DNA of 64,000 bases. Source: Reticulascus tulasneorum (lineage: Eukaryota; Ascomycota; Sordariomycetes; Glomerellales; Reticulascaceae). Position 1 is the first letter of the stretch. Every line of letters begins with the position of its first letter. The notes under the pieces are model-generated. The model made no database searches and was not told the origin of the DNA. It saw only the letters and a list, made by a program, of their open reading frames with translations. This document shows, piece by piece, positions 36,857 to 48,786 of this stretch. The translations under genes and the position numbers were made by a program. The stretch spans positions 2,496,153-2,560,152 of the forward strand of contig LSAX01000008.1 of NCBI GenBank assembly GCA_001557505.1, given 5' to 3'.

Positions 36857-39800
36857 CAAGGTTGTGATTTTAGTCTTTAGTCTTTAGTCAAAAGTTAATC
36901 TTTTTAGTTAGTCTTAGTTTTAATCACTTAAAAGACTAACTAAATTTATTTTTAGTTAGTTTAGTCATTAAAAAGACTAACTAAAGACTAACTAAAGACT
37001 AACTAAAAAGACTAAAAAGACTAAAAAGATTAAAAATCTAATTTAATTAAATAACTAAATAACTAAATAATCAAATAACCAAATAACTAATCTATATTTT
37101 CTTTTATAAATAACTCTAAATCTTTAATATCTTTAATTTTCCAACTTTTTAATAATATAAGCTGTTTAATAATATCTAGATTAAGCTTATTTCGATTTTT
37201 AATAATAATATTTCCTCTTATAGAGAAAATATATTCAATAGAAGCAGATATAGCCGGTATAGCTAATATCTTTCTAATTAAAATAGTTAATATAAGAAAT
37301 CGAATATTATTATTTTTCTAAAATTCTAAAGGTTCGACTTATAATTTATTAATATTATATTTAAAATTAAATATTAAATAAAATATTAAAAATAAACTTA
37401 CTTTTTTATTTATTATACTCTCTTTAAGATATATAGTATATTCTTCTTCTATATTATCTGAATTTATATATATATTATTATCTAAATCAGAATTTAAAGA
37501 TTGTTGATTATTATAAATATCGGTATTTAATTTGTCAAAAGATTTAGTAAACAGGTTATTATACTAAGGTCTAATTTCGTTTTTTAATCTATTAATTAAT
37601 ATTAATATAAATATAAAATTAAATAATTAATTAAAATAATTAATAACTTACTTTAAATATTCGACTTTTAATAAATTATTCATATCTTTATTAATATTCG
37701 AATAAAAATATAATAACCCTCTTTTATTAAAATGACTTAATTTAAGTCTAAGATCTAATATAAGTACTAATAAATAAGGTTTATAATTATTTATTAAATT
37801 AGAAGTTAATTTCCAAGGAAAATACTTTTCTAATTTAATAATTCTAATTTAAATAGCTATTATAAAGCTATTATAATAATCTTTCTATTTAATTATTAAT
37901 AAATAAAAATAAAATTATATAAAAATTAATATACTTATTAAACTAAGATTTCTTCGACTAGATTCTTTATATTTATTAATAAGAAATTCTAATTTATTAT
38001 ATATTTAATAAATATATAATAAACCCTTATTAAGTATAATATAAGATTCTACTTATAATTTAATAGACGGTTTAACAAATATTTTAAATATATTCTTTAA
38101 ATCTATTAAAGAATTCCATTCAAAATCTATTAAAAAACTCTTTTAAAGTCTTAATTTGTTATATTATTTTGAATATAAATTAAAAGGTATTTTAATTCAA
38201 GAGCTATATTAATCATATATTACGTTGAATTCCACCGAGTAATATTATCTATATAATTAGTTAATAAATATAATAATATAATATTTAAATATTAATTTAA
38301 AATAAGACTTACCAAGTGGTATTTATTTAATATTATAATTAGAAAGAATAATATTATCTTTTTTATATTTATCAATTCTTTTTAATAATAATTTTCGATT
38401 TTCTTATATATATTTAATTAAAGTTATAATTTTCTGTAATTTAGAAGTAATATCTATAATTAAATTAGTTAAATAATAAATTAAATAAAGTTAAAAATAA
38501 CTTACTAATATATAATAATATATTATCTTCTTCTATATTTTGATTTTCGTTAAGATTATTAATATAATCTAATAACTAACTTTCTATATTTTTATTTAAA
38601 ATATAATTTCATAATATATCTTATATTATTATATTTATAATATATATTATATATCAAATATCATTTAAAAACTCTTTATTAAAAGATTTATAATAATTCT
38701 TTTTAAAAATATTAATAAATATATTATTATTCGTTACATTATCTTATATAATACTAAAATAAAATTAGTTAAATATTAATATTATAATAAAATAAAACTT
38801 ACCTATAAATAGTAGATAATTTTAAACCTAGATAACTAGTTAATATATCTATAAATTCATTATAGATATATAAACTAATATGACTTTTGGTTAATTTTTT
38901 AAAGCCAATTAACTTATAATTAATTTTAAAAGCCAAGTTAATATATATTAGTATAATACCAATATAAGCTATTTATATAATAGAAGTCTAAATATCAAAA
39001 ATTAAAGAAAATAAACCGTTATTTAAAACGTTATTTTCTAAATCAATATTTAAAACTGATAAATGGCTATTAAAAATATTTTCTAAAATACTTTTAATTT
39101 TCCACCTATTAATAACTAGTAAAAATCTATATTAAAATTAATATATATATATTTAAGTTTTTTAATAAAATAACTTACTTATTATAATAATTTAATAATT
39201 CTTTAAATAAATTTAAATTCAAAATATTAAATAATAAATTATTTTTAATAATAAAATTTAAAATCTTATTATAAGCTTCATCTTCTTTAAAATCGGTTAT
39301 AATATTATTTCGAGGTCGTTTTCAGCTTTCTAAAAGATTATTAAAAAATGCTTAAGCTTGAAGTTTAGCTAAAGATTTTTATATAGAATATTAATATATA
39401 AATATTTAATTATTAAAATAATAATAATAAATAACTTACTTTTTTATCTTATTTTTTCAATTTCTTTATTATAAGCAATATTTAAATGCTTATTTTTATA
39501 ATATCAAGCAAAATTAGAAACTTGAAATCTTTTAATAGTTTTAATTTTTTTAAAAGTATAATTATATATAAAATATTAATAAATATAAATATAAAATATA
39601 AATATAATATATAAAACATAAAATATAAAATATAACTTACGTAATACAAGAAATAACCATTTCTCTTTCTTTATTAAGGTTGATAGGTAATAAAGATCAA
39701 GTAAATAAATTATTCGTAAATATATAAATATTTATTAAGTTATTAGGCTTTAATTTATAGCTTTCTTTATTATATTTAGAATTTTCAAAGTTATTAGTAT

Positions 39801-40686
39801 TACTAATATTAGTATTATTATTAACTTCTTCTATTTCTAAATTAGAAGAATTAGAAATTAAAGAATTTCTATTAGTTGTTGTAAAAGAAGAATCCATTTT
39901 GAAAGACTTTAAAATATTTTAATATATATCAAAAGATAATATAAAAGTAAGTTTTATAACTTAAAATATAATAAATTATAATGTTATTTTAAAAGTAAGT
40001 TTAAAAGTTAGAAATTAACATTTTATTTATATTTAATTTCAAAATTCTAAAAGATTCTATATAATTCCATCTTATTATTAAGCCTTAATAATATTAATAT
40101 TAAGCTTTAATAATATTAATATTAAATAACTAATATAAAATTATTAACTATTATTAATAATTACTTAATTAATAATTAAATTCTAGAAGTTTCTATAGAA
40201 TTCCATCTTATTATTAAGCCTTAATAATAATAAATAAATATAAAATTATTAATAATTACTTAATTAATAATCAAATTCTAGAAGTTTTTATATAATTCTA
40301 TCTTATTATTAAGCTTTAATAATATTAATATTAAATAACTAATATAAAACTAATAAATATTATTAATAATTATTTAATTAATAATTAAATTTTAAAAGTT
40401 TCTATATAATTCTATTTTTTATTAAACTTTAATAATATTAAAAATAATTATTATTATATAATTATTAATTATTAATTATTTTTAAATTTAATATAGTTTT
40501 ATTATTAATAATATATTAATAATATTATTTTAGTCTTTTTAGTCTTTTTAGTTAGTTTTTAGTTAGTCTTAATTAGTTTAGTTTTTTTTTTTTTTTTTTT
40601 TTAGTTAGTTTAGTCAAACTAAAGACTAACTAAATTAGTTTTAGTCAAGCTAAAGACTAAACTAACTAACTAAAATCACAACCTTG
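36857..40686 (-). mobile_element. hAT element B, nested in A, transposase on minus strand
   Basis: Ends CAAGGTTGTGATTTTAG and its inverted copy, with target duplication GTCTTAAT (36849-36856) and GTCTTAGT (40687-40694), 7 of 8 bases. Length 3830 bp. The transposase reads leftward: its start MDSSFTTTNRNSLISNSSNL is at 39897, a BED-like region follows, and the dimerisation domain lies near 37,100-37,320. It is the same subfamily as element J, nearly identical at the transposase N-terminus. A pure T run of about 23 lies near the right end. Subterminal sequences are dense in AGTTAGTCT and AGACTAACT words that can form hairpins. Confidence 0.85.
39697..39897 (-). pseudogene. hAT B transposase, N-terminal open segment
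   Basis: 66-codon open stretch at the start of the element B transposase: an Asn/Ser-rich leader, then SKYNKESYKLKPNNL and IYIFTNNLFT. It aligns with the equivalent N-terminus in elements A, C, J and the copy at 61765-62022. The frame then breaks, so this is a remnant and not a functional protein. Confidence 0.7.
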
Positions 40687-41462
40687 GTCTTAGTTAGTCT
40701 TTAACTAACTAAAACTGATTAAAGACTAATTAAAGACTAATTAAAAGACTAAAGCAAATAATAATTTTTTTTTAATAAATATTAATAAATTATAATAAAA
40801 TAATTAAAATTTTCATTTTATTTTTAATATATAATTAATAATTTATATATAATTAATTAAATTTTAATTATTTATATTTAAAATAAAAAAAAAATTTAAA
40901 ATAAATTAGATTTATTTAAAATTTAAAATAATTTTAAAATAAATTAGATTTAATTAAAATTATATTTAAATATTTAAAATAAAGTTAATTAATTATATAT
41001 AAATTATTAATTATATATTAAAAATAAAATAAAATTTTAATTATTTTATTATAATTTTATTAATATTTATTTTTAATAAATAATAATATTAAAATTATTA
41101 TTTAAAGTTTATCGGACTTAACGGATTTAACAGATTTAACGGATTTAACACATTTTAATCATTTTATCTCCATTAAACCCGTTAATTACTTATAAATCAA
41201 GTTTATTAATAATTATTAAATATTAATAATATAATAAGTTTATAAATCAATATGGATTTAATGGATTTAACGGAATTATCGGATTTAAAAGGTTATATAT
41301 AGAAATTCAAATTCTTTTTTTTTGAAAATAAAAATTTCAGATTTACATTTAAAAATCTTTATTAAATCAACCTTATTGTTTATTAAATATCTTTTTAAAT
41401 ATTAAAATATTATTATCTTTTATTAATAGTATAATATTTTTAAAATATTATTATTATTAAAA

Positions 41463-44342
41463 ATGGACTCAATTTCAACAAATTACAATACTTCAGATTC
41501 TAATTCTACTTCAGAAATTGAAGAAATCACTAATATTAATAATACTAATATTAGTAATTTTTCAAATTCAAAATATAATAAATAATCTTATATATTAAAG
41601 CTAGATAATAAAACCGATATATATATATTTATTTATGGTTTATTTAAACGGACTTTATTACTTATTAATTTCGAAAAAGATCAAGAAATGGTAGTTTCTT
41701 GTACTATGTAAGTAAATATTTATTATTTAATTAAATAATTATTTAATTATTTATATATTTACTTATTTATTTATTTATAAACTTATTAACTTATTTATTT
41801 ATTAACTTATTAATTTATAAATGCAATTTTAAAAAAATCGAAAAAATTCACGGATTTCAAACTTCAAATTATGCACAACATTATAAAAATAAGCATATTA
41901 ATATTATTTATAATAAAGAAAGTGAAAAAACAAGAGAAAAAAGTATTTATATTTATTATTAAATATTTATTAATTAATTATACTAATTTATTATAGAAAT
42001 TATTATTAATTCTTCTATTAATAATAATCTTTTTAATATATCTTTACAAAATCAAAAAAGACCTCGAAATAACACAATTACCGATTTTAACGAAGAAGAT
42101 GTTTATAATAAATTATTAAATTTTATTATTAAAAATAATTTATCTTTTAACATTTTAAATTCAAATACATTTACAAAATTATTAAATTATTATAATAAGT
42201 AAGTTATTATTATATATCTAATTATTTAATTTATTAATAACTAATTTAATTTATAGATTTTCTCCTATTATTAATAAATAGAAAATTAAAAATATTTTAA
42301 ATAATACTTTTAATAGTTATTTATCCATGATTAATATCAAATTTGAAAATAATATTCAAAATAACAGTTTATTTTCATTAACTTTCGATATTTAAACCTT
42401 AATTTCACAAACTTTATATATAGGTTTAATACTTATATATATCAATTCGGCTTTTAAAATTAATTATAAATTAATTAGTTTTAAAGAATTAACTAAAAAT
42501 CATACTAACTTATATACTTATAATAAATTTATAAATATATTAACTAGTTATCTTAGTTTAAAATTATTAAATATTAATAAGTAAATATTAACTTTATTAT
42601 TTTAATAATTATAATAATATTTAACTAATTAATTATTATAATATTACAAAAAACAATACATCTAATAATAATACATTTATTAATACTTTTAAAAAGGCTT
42701 ATTATAAGACTTTTAACAAAGAGTTTTTAAATGATATTAGATATATTTCACATATTATTAATATTATTACTCAAGATATATTAAAATCATATATCTTAAA
42801 TAATAATAATAAAAAACAATTATTAGATTATACAAATAATCTAAATTCAAAAAAAGAAAATAAAGATTTAAATTTAAATATTAATAAGTTATATTTTTAT
42901 TAATTAATTAATTATTTTATTAATATAATATTTAGATATTACAACTAAATTACGAAAAATTACAACTTTAATTAAATATACTCAAGAAAATCGAAAATTA
43001 TTATTAAAAGGTATTAAAAAATATAAAAAAGAAGGTATTATACCTTTAAATTATAACATTAAATAAATACCTTTAGGTAAATATTAATCTTTTTAATTTT
43101 AATTTTAATTTTTTTAATATTTAATATTTAATATTTAATATTAAGTTTTTACTAATTATTTAAAAGATAATATAACTCGTTAGAATTCAACATATTATAT
43201 GATTAAAACAATGCTTGAATTAAAGCATGTTTTAATATATATTCAAAATAACACAACAAATATTGATTTTAAGAAGGTTTTTTTAATAGATTTTGAATAG
43301 AATTCTTTAATTAAATTAAAGAATATATTTGAAATTTTTATTAAACCTTCTATTAAATTACAAAGAGAAGCTTATATTATTCTTAATAAAGGGTTATTAT
43401 ATATTTATCAAATATATAATAAATTAGAAATTTTTCTTAATAGATATAAAGAATCTTTTAAAAGAAATCCTAATTTGGTAAGTTAATATTTATTTATTTA
43501 ATATTTTATATATTTAACTAATATTTAATTAGAAAGATTATTATATTAATCTTATTTCAGCTATTAATAATGGATTAATTAAATTAGAAAAATATTTTCC
43601 TCGAAAATTAACTTCTAATTTAATATCTAATTATAAACCTTATTTATTAAGGCTTATATTAGATCCTCGATTTAAAATAAGCCATTTTAATAAAAATGTT
43701 TTATTATATTTTTATCTAACTATTTCAAAAGATATAATTTCTTTATTAAAAATTAAATATATTAAGTAAGTTATTTATTTTATTTTTACTTATTTAATAT
43801 ATAATTAATTAATTAATAGGTTTAAAAATGAAATTATACCTCAACTTAATAATCCTTTTACTAAATCTTTTGACGAATTAAATACAGATAATTATATATC
43901 TCAACAACCTTTAAATTCTGATTCCGACGATGAGATTTATATACAACAACAAAATAAAGAAGAAGAATATATTATATATATCAAAGAACAAGTTTATTAA
44001 TAAAAAAGTAAGTTATTTTAATATTTTATATTATGTTTGTTTATTTATTTATATTATTTTAATATATTAATTTATTTATAGATTAAACCTTTACAATATT
44101 AGAAAGAAAATAATAATAGATTTCTAATTTTAAGTATTTTAGCTAAAAGAATATTAGCTATTCCAGCTACTTCTACTTCAATAAAGCGTATTTTCTCTAT
44201 AAGAGGAAATATTATTACTAAATCTAGAAATAAACTTAATCCAGATATAGTTAAACAACTTATTTTATTAAAAAGTTAGAAAATTAAAGATATTAAAGAT
44301 TTAGAAATAGAAGAAAAAGAAGAAGAAGAAGAAAATAATTAA
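41463..44342 (+). pseudogene. hAT A transposase pseudogene with many introns
   Basis: Starts ATG at 41463 (MDSISTNYNTSDSNSTSEIE). After intron 1 it gives a BED-like zinc finger: SCTICNF supplies Cys-x2-Cys and AQHYKNKH supplies the two histidines. Later blocks are KNILNNTFNSYLS, INSAFKINYKLISFKELT, the FIHIIN-like RYISHIINIITQDI, and a C-terminal hAT dimerisation domain at 44139-44300: LAKRILAIPATSTSIKRIFS, IRGNIITKSRNKLNPDIVKQ. GTAAGT/GTAAAT-type donors recur roughly every 250-350 bases and sit at the same places in other copies, so the original gene had about nine introns. In-frame stops, including a TAG where other copies have Trp, make it dead. Confidence 0.75.
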
Positions 44343-44400
44343 AATAATTATTAATTATAATTTTATTTTACTTATTAAGGTTTAAATTATAATTATATAG

Positions 44401-44530
44401 TTTTATTTAATTTTATTTAATTTTATTTAATTTTATTTAATTTTATTTAATTTTATTTAATTTTATTTAATTTTATTTAATTTTATTTAATTTTATTTAA
44501 TTTTATTTAATTTTATTTAATTTTATTTAA
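44401..44530 (+). repeat. Minisatellite, 13 copies of TTTTATTTAA
   Basis: Thirteen uninterrupted 10-bp units just after the element A transposase and before its right terminal repeat region. Confidence 0.95.
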
Positions 44531-44746
44531 TTTAAAATAATCTTATATTAAGTTTAATTAACCTTAATTTTATTTAAATTAATTTTATATATTAATTTTA
44601 TATATTATATAATAAATCTTTAGTTAGTCTTTAGTTAGTCTTTAGTTAGTCTTAGTTAGTCTTAATCAATATAAAGACTAACTAAGACTAAAGAAAAAGA
44701 CTAAAAACTAAGACTAACTAACTAAAATCACAACCTTAAGTAAAAA

Positions 44747-47067
44747 AAAGATAGATAATAATATGTTAGGTAAATTACAAAGATTAAAATTATTAGCTAA
44801 ATAAAGGTTTTTTTATCTTATATATTTATAAGCGATTATGTAAGGCCGTATAGGGTTTTCCTTTGTTTATTAAATATAGACTTCTTATATAATTATATAA
44901 ATAAGTTATAAATAGAGAAATAAGAATAATAATTAATAATGTTATATTTATATATTTTAAATAAATCTTTATTTATTATTTTATATATTTTATTAGAAAA
45001 TTAGATAATATAAACAAACTAATTAAAAAATAATAATCTTTAAAATCTTATATATATATTTATAATTAATAAAGGTTATATTAGTAATTTATATAATCTT
45101 CTTTATGGTTTTTTAGTTATTAATAATATATCTAATATTAATTATAATTTATTAACATTATTAATTATAATTATTAAGTTATTATTATTATATATAATAA
45201 GTTTTATATCGTTTTTATATATTATAAACTATTTAGTTAGTTATATTATTAAGTTTAACCTTATTAAATATAAATTATAATATTATTATAATTTATATAA
45301 AACATGTTTAAAGTTTTTTATATTATATTAATTAAGATTATTATTATAATTAGCTTAATTGATTATATATTATAACTTATTTTTATAAATTTATAATATA
45401 AATATTATTTTTATATAAAACTTAAAAATATCTTTATATTATTTTAAAGATAAAAGTTTATTATATTAACTTAATAAAAGGTTTATTTAAGTTTTATAAA
45501 GTTAATCTAAATAGAATATTAAACATATATTAATAAAACTAAGTAGTTTTATATAAAAGATATTATTATATTTATTAATGATCTTTTATAGATCATTTTA
45601 TTATAAGTTTATTTTAACGTTTAATTTATTACTTTCTAGCTTATCTTATCTATAAAGATAAAATCTTTTATATTAAAATCTATTAACTAATATTAATAAT
45701 TAATATATCTTTTCTAATATGCTTAAGCTTTTAAAAATTAATATAAAAACGTAAGCTTTAATCTTTCTTTTATATAAAGAAAATAAGAAAAATATATAAT
45801 ATATTATTTATTTTTATAACCTTTTTAAAGTTATTAAGTAAGTATTACTTAATAAAAAGTTTTTTTTATTTTTATTTTTTATCATTTTATCTAGTTTATA
45901 AAACGTAATAATATAAATTTTTATTATTTTATGTTTTAAGTTATTTTCAAACGTTATTACGTTGATAAAAGTAATATCAAATATTATTAACATTAATAAC
46001 TTTTATAATTAATATTAATATTAAAATTGTTTTATAATAAGCTTTATAATATATTTTATCGTTAAGGTTTATTATATCTACAAAGTAACCTTTTACATTT
46101 AATAGTTTAAAAGGTCTTTATAATATATAAAAGTTTAGATTATCATAATATTTATATATAAATATTAATTAACAATTAGCTTTTTTCTTTTATTTATTAT
46201 ATTTAATAGCTTTTATAATATTTAATATCTTATTAATATTATAAATTAATTTTAATTAAAGTTAATAAGTTAGTTATATTATAGATAATCATAAAAAATA
46301 TATAATTAAATAAAGGTTTATTATTAAGTTATTATAATTATTAATAATATAAGTTAATTAATATATTATAAATTTATAATAAATAAACTATTTATAATTA
46401 AAAATAAGGTTATAATTATTAACATTTAGTTTTAAAAGTAAATCTTTATTTTCTATTTAGTTATTAATATATAAATAAATTATCTAAATATAAATTATAT
46501 TATTAAGTTATATTTTATTATAAAAATTAATAAACATATATATTATTTAGCTATCTACACACACCTTTTATCTACGTATACCAAATAACACCTTCTAATT
46601 AGTTATAAATTTCTATGTTAATATGCCTAAATTCTGCTATTCTTTGACAACTAGCTAAATATTATACGTCTATATAACCAACTTAGCTAAATATTAACTT
46701 TTATAAGATGTAGCGTTTTAACTAATTTTATTTGTTTATTATAATTATTAGCTTTTATATTTATAAATATAATATTATATTTTTAGAGGTCTTTTATTTA
46801 TAAATATAAAAGCTAGCTTTATAAATTATGTTAATATAAAGTAAAATCTAATTAGCTTTAGGTTGCTAATTACATCTTCGTACTTACTTAGTTATATCAC
46901 GTTAGATAAAACTTAAATATTTTTAACATATTAAAATTATCTTTAATTAAAATAATAATATTAATAAATTTAATTAACAAGTTAATAATTAGCTTTTATA
47001 AACGATGTTGTCTAGTTAAATCTAAACTTTAAAAAAAATTAAGTTATAATTATATATAGTTAATAAC
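44747..47067. other. Unassigned A+T-rich spacer between elements A and C
   Basis: 2.3 kb of degenerate sequence. I see no terminal repeats, and no frame with recognisable similarity on either strand. A slightly less mutated patch lies near 46,550-46,680. It probably derives from another transposon. Confidence 0.4.
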
Positions 47068-48786
47068 CAGGGTTATGATTTTAGTTAGTCTTTTTCTTAG
47101 TTAGTTAGTTAGTTTTTAGTCTTAGTTAGTCTTAATTAGTGTTTTAAAAATTAAAATAGGTTTTTAATTAGTTTTAATTAGTTAAAGACTAACTAAGACT
47201 AATTAAGGACTAACTAAAGACTAACTAAAAGATTAAAGTATTTTTATTTTTTTAAAGTTTAATATTAATATATAAAATATTAAAAAATAATATAATATTA
47301 AAAGATTATATAATATTAAAAAATTATATAATATTAAAAAATTATATAATATTAAAAAATTATATAATATTAAGAAATTATATAATATTAATTTTAAATA
47401 ATAATTATTATTAATTAAAATTTAATTATCTATGTTTAAATTTTAAAATAAATTTAAAATAAATTAAATTAAATTAAAATTATATTTAAATATTTAAAAT
47501 TTAATTAATTATATATTAAAAATAAAATAAAGATTTTAATAATTTTATTATAATTTTGTTAATATTTATTTTTAATAAATAATAATATTAAAATTATTAT
47601 TTAAGGTTTATCAGACTTAACAGATTTAACAGATTTGATAGATTTAATAGATTTTAATTAATTTATCTCTATTAAACTTATTAATTACTTATAAATCAAG
47701 TTTATAAATAATTATTAAATATTGAGAATATAATAAGTTTATAAATCAATATAGATTTAATAAGTTTAACAGAATTATCGAATTTAAAAGGTTATATATA
47801 GAAATTCTAAAAAGAATTCAAATTTACATTTAAAAATCTCTATTAAATCAACCTTATTGTTTATTAAATTTCTTTCTAAATATTAAAATACTATTGCCTT
47901 TTATTAATAATATAATTTTTTAAAATGTTATTATTATTAAAAATAGACTCAATTTTAACAAATTATAATATTTTAGATTCTAATTTTACTTTAGAAATTG
48001 AAGAAATTATTAATATTAATAATATTAGTATTAGTAATTTTTCAAATTTAAAATATAATAAAGAATCTTATATATTAAAGCCAGATAATAAAACTAATAT
48101 ATATATATATTTATTCATAATTTATTTAAACAGATTTTATTATTTATTAATTTCGAAAAAGATAAAAAAATAATAGTTTCTTATATTATATAAGTAAATA
48201 TTTATTATTTAAGTGAAATAATTATTTAATTATTTATATATTTACTTATTTATTTATTAACTTATTAATTTATAGATGTAATTTTAAAAAATCGAAAACA
48301 TTCACAGATTTCAAACTTTAAATTATATATGATATTATAAACATATTAATATTAATATTATTTATAATAAAGAAAGTAAAAAAACAAGAGAAAAAAGTAT
48401 TTATATTTATTTTTAAATATTTTATTAATTAATTATATTAATCTATTATAGAAATTATTATTAATTTTTCTCTTAATAATAATCTTTTTAATGTATCTTT
48501 ATAAAGTCAAAAAAGACTTTAAAATAACATAATTACCAATTTCAACAAAAAAGATGTTTATAATAAATTATTAAATTTTATTACTAAAAATAATTTATTT
48601 TTTAACATTTTAAATTCAAATATATTTACAAAATTATTAAATTATTATAATAAGTAAGTTATTATTATATATCTAATTATTTAATTCATTAATAATTAAT
48701 TTAATTTATAAATTTTCTCTTATTATTAATAAATAGAAAATTAAAAATAGTTTAAATAATATTTTTAATAGTTATTTATCTATGAT
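47068..48786 (+). mobile_element. hAT element C, 5' fragment
   Basis: Left end CAGGGTTATGATTTTAG preceded by TTAATAAC. A transposase N-terminus starts in the frame open at 47925-48173 (DSILTNYNILDSNFTLEIEE, SYILKPDNKTNIYIY) and continues through the first introns, whose acceptor TTTATAG is intact here. The copy is cut at 48786, where element D begins. I could not find its right end or matching duplication in the window. It is closest to element A. Confidence 0.65.
47287..47390 (+). repeat. Tandem repeat, about six units of 18 bp
   Basis: Units of the form ATTATATAATATTAAAAA near the left end of element C, with one or two substitutions per unit. Confidence 0.8.

Larger units (their letters stand above)
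36770..44738 (+). mobile_element. hAT element A, transposase on plus strand, interrupted by element B
   Basis: The left end starts CAGGGTTGTGATTTTAG and the right end is the inverted form ending CACAACCTTA. It is flanked by the 8-bp duplication GGTAAAAA (36762-36769) and AGTAAAAA (44739-44746), one G/A difference. Without the nested B it is about 4.1 kb. The transposase pseudogene lies at 41463-44342. Element B inserted into the left subterminal repeat region. The right side carries a 13-copy minisatellite. The 8-bp duplication plus BED and dimerisation domains place it in the hAT superfamily. Confidence 0.85.

Noticed and set aside
36770..40686. CRISPR-like regular repeats from the AGTTAGTCT/AGACTAACT words
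   Set aside because: The words are irregular inverted repeats belonging to hAT subterminal regions, with no spacer structure, in a eukaryotic genome.
44747..47067. Possible Ty3/Gypsy integrase remnant read on the minus strand
   Set aside because: Only vague spacing resemblance to the integrase C-terminus; no motif held up when read carefully.
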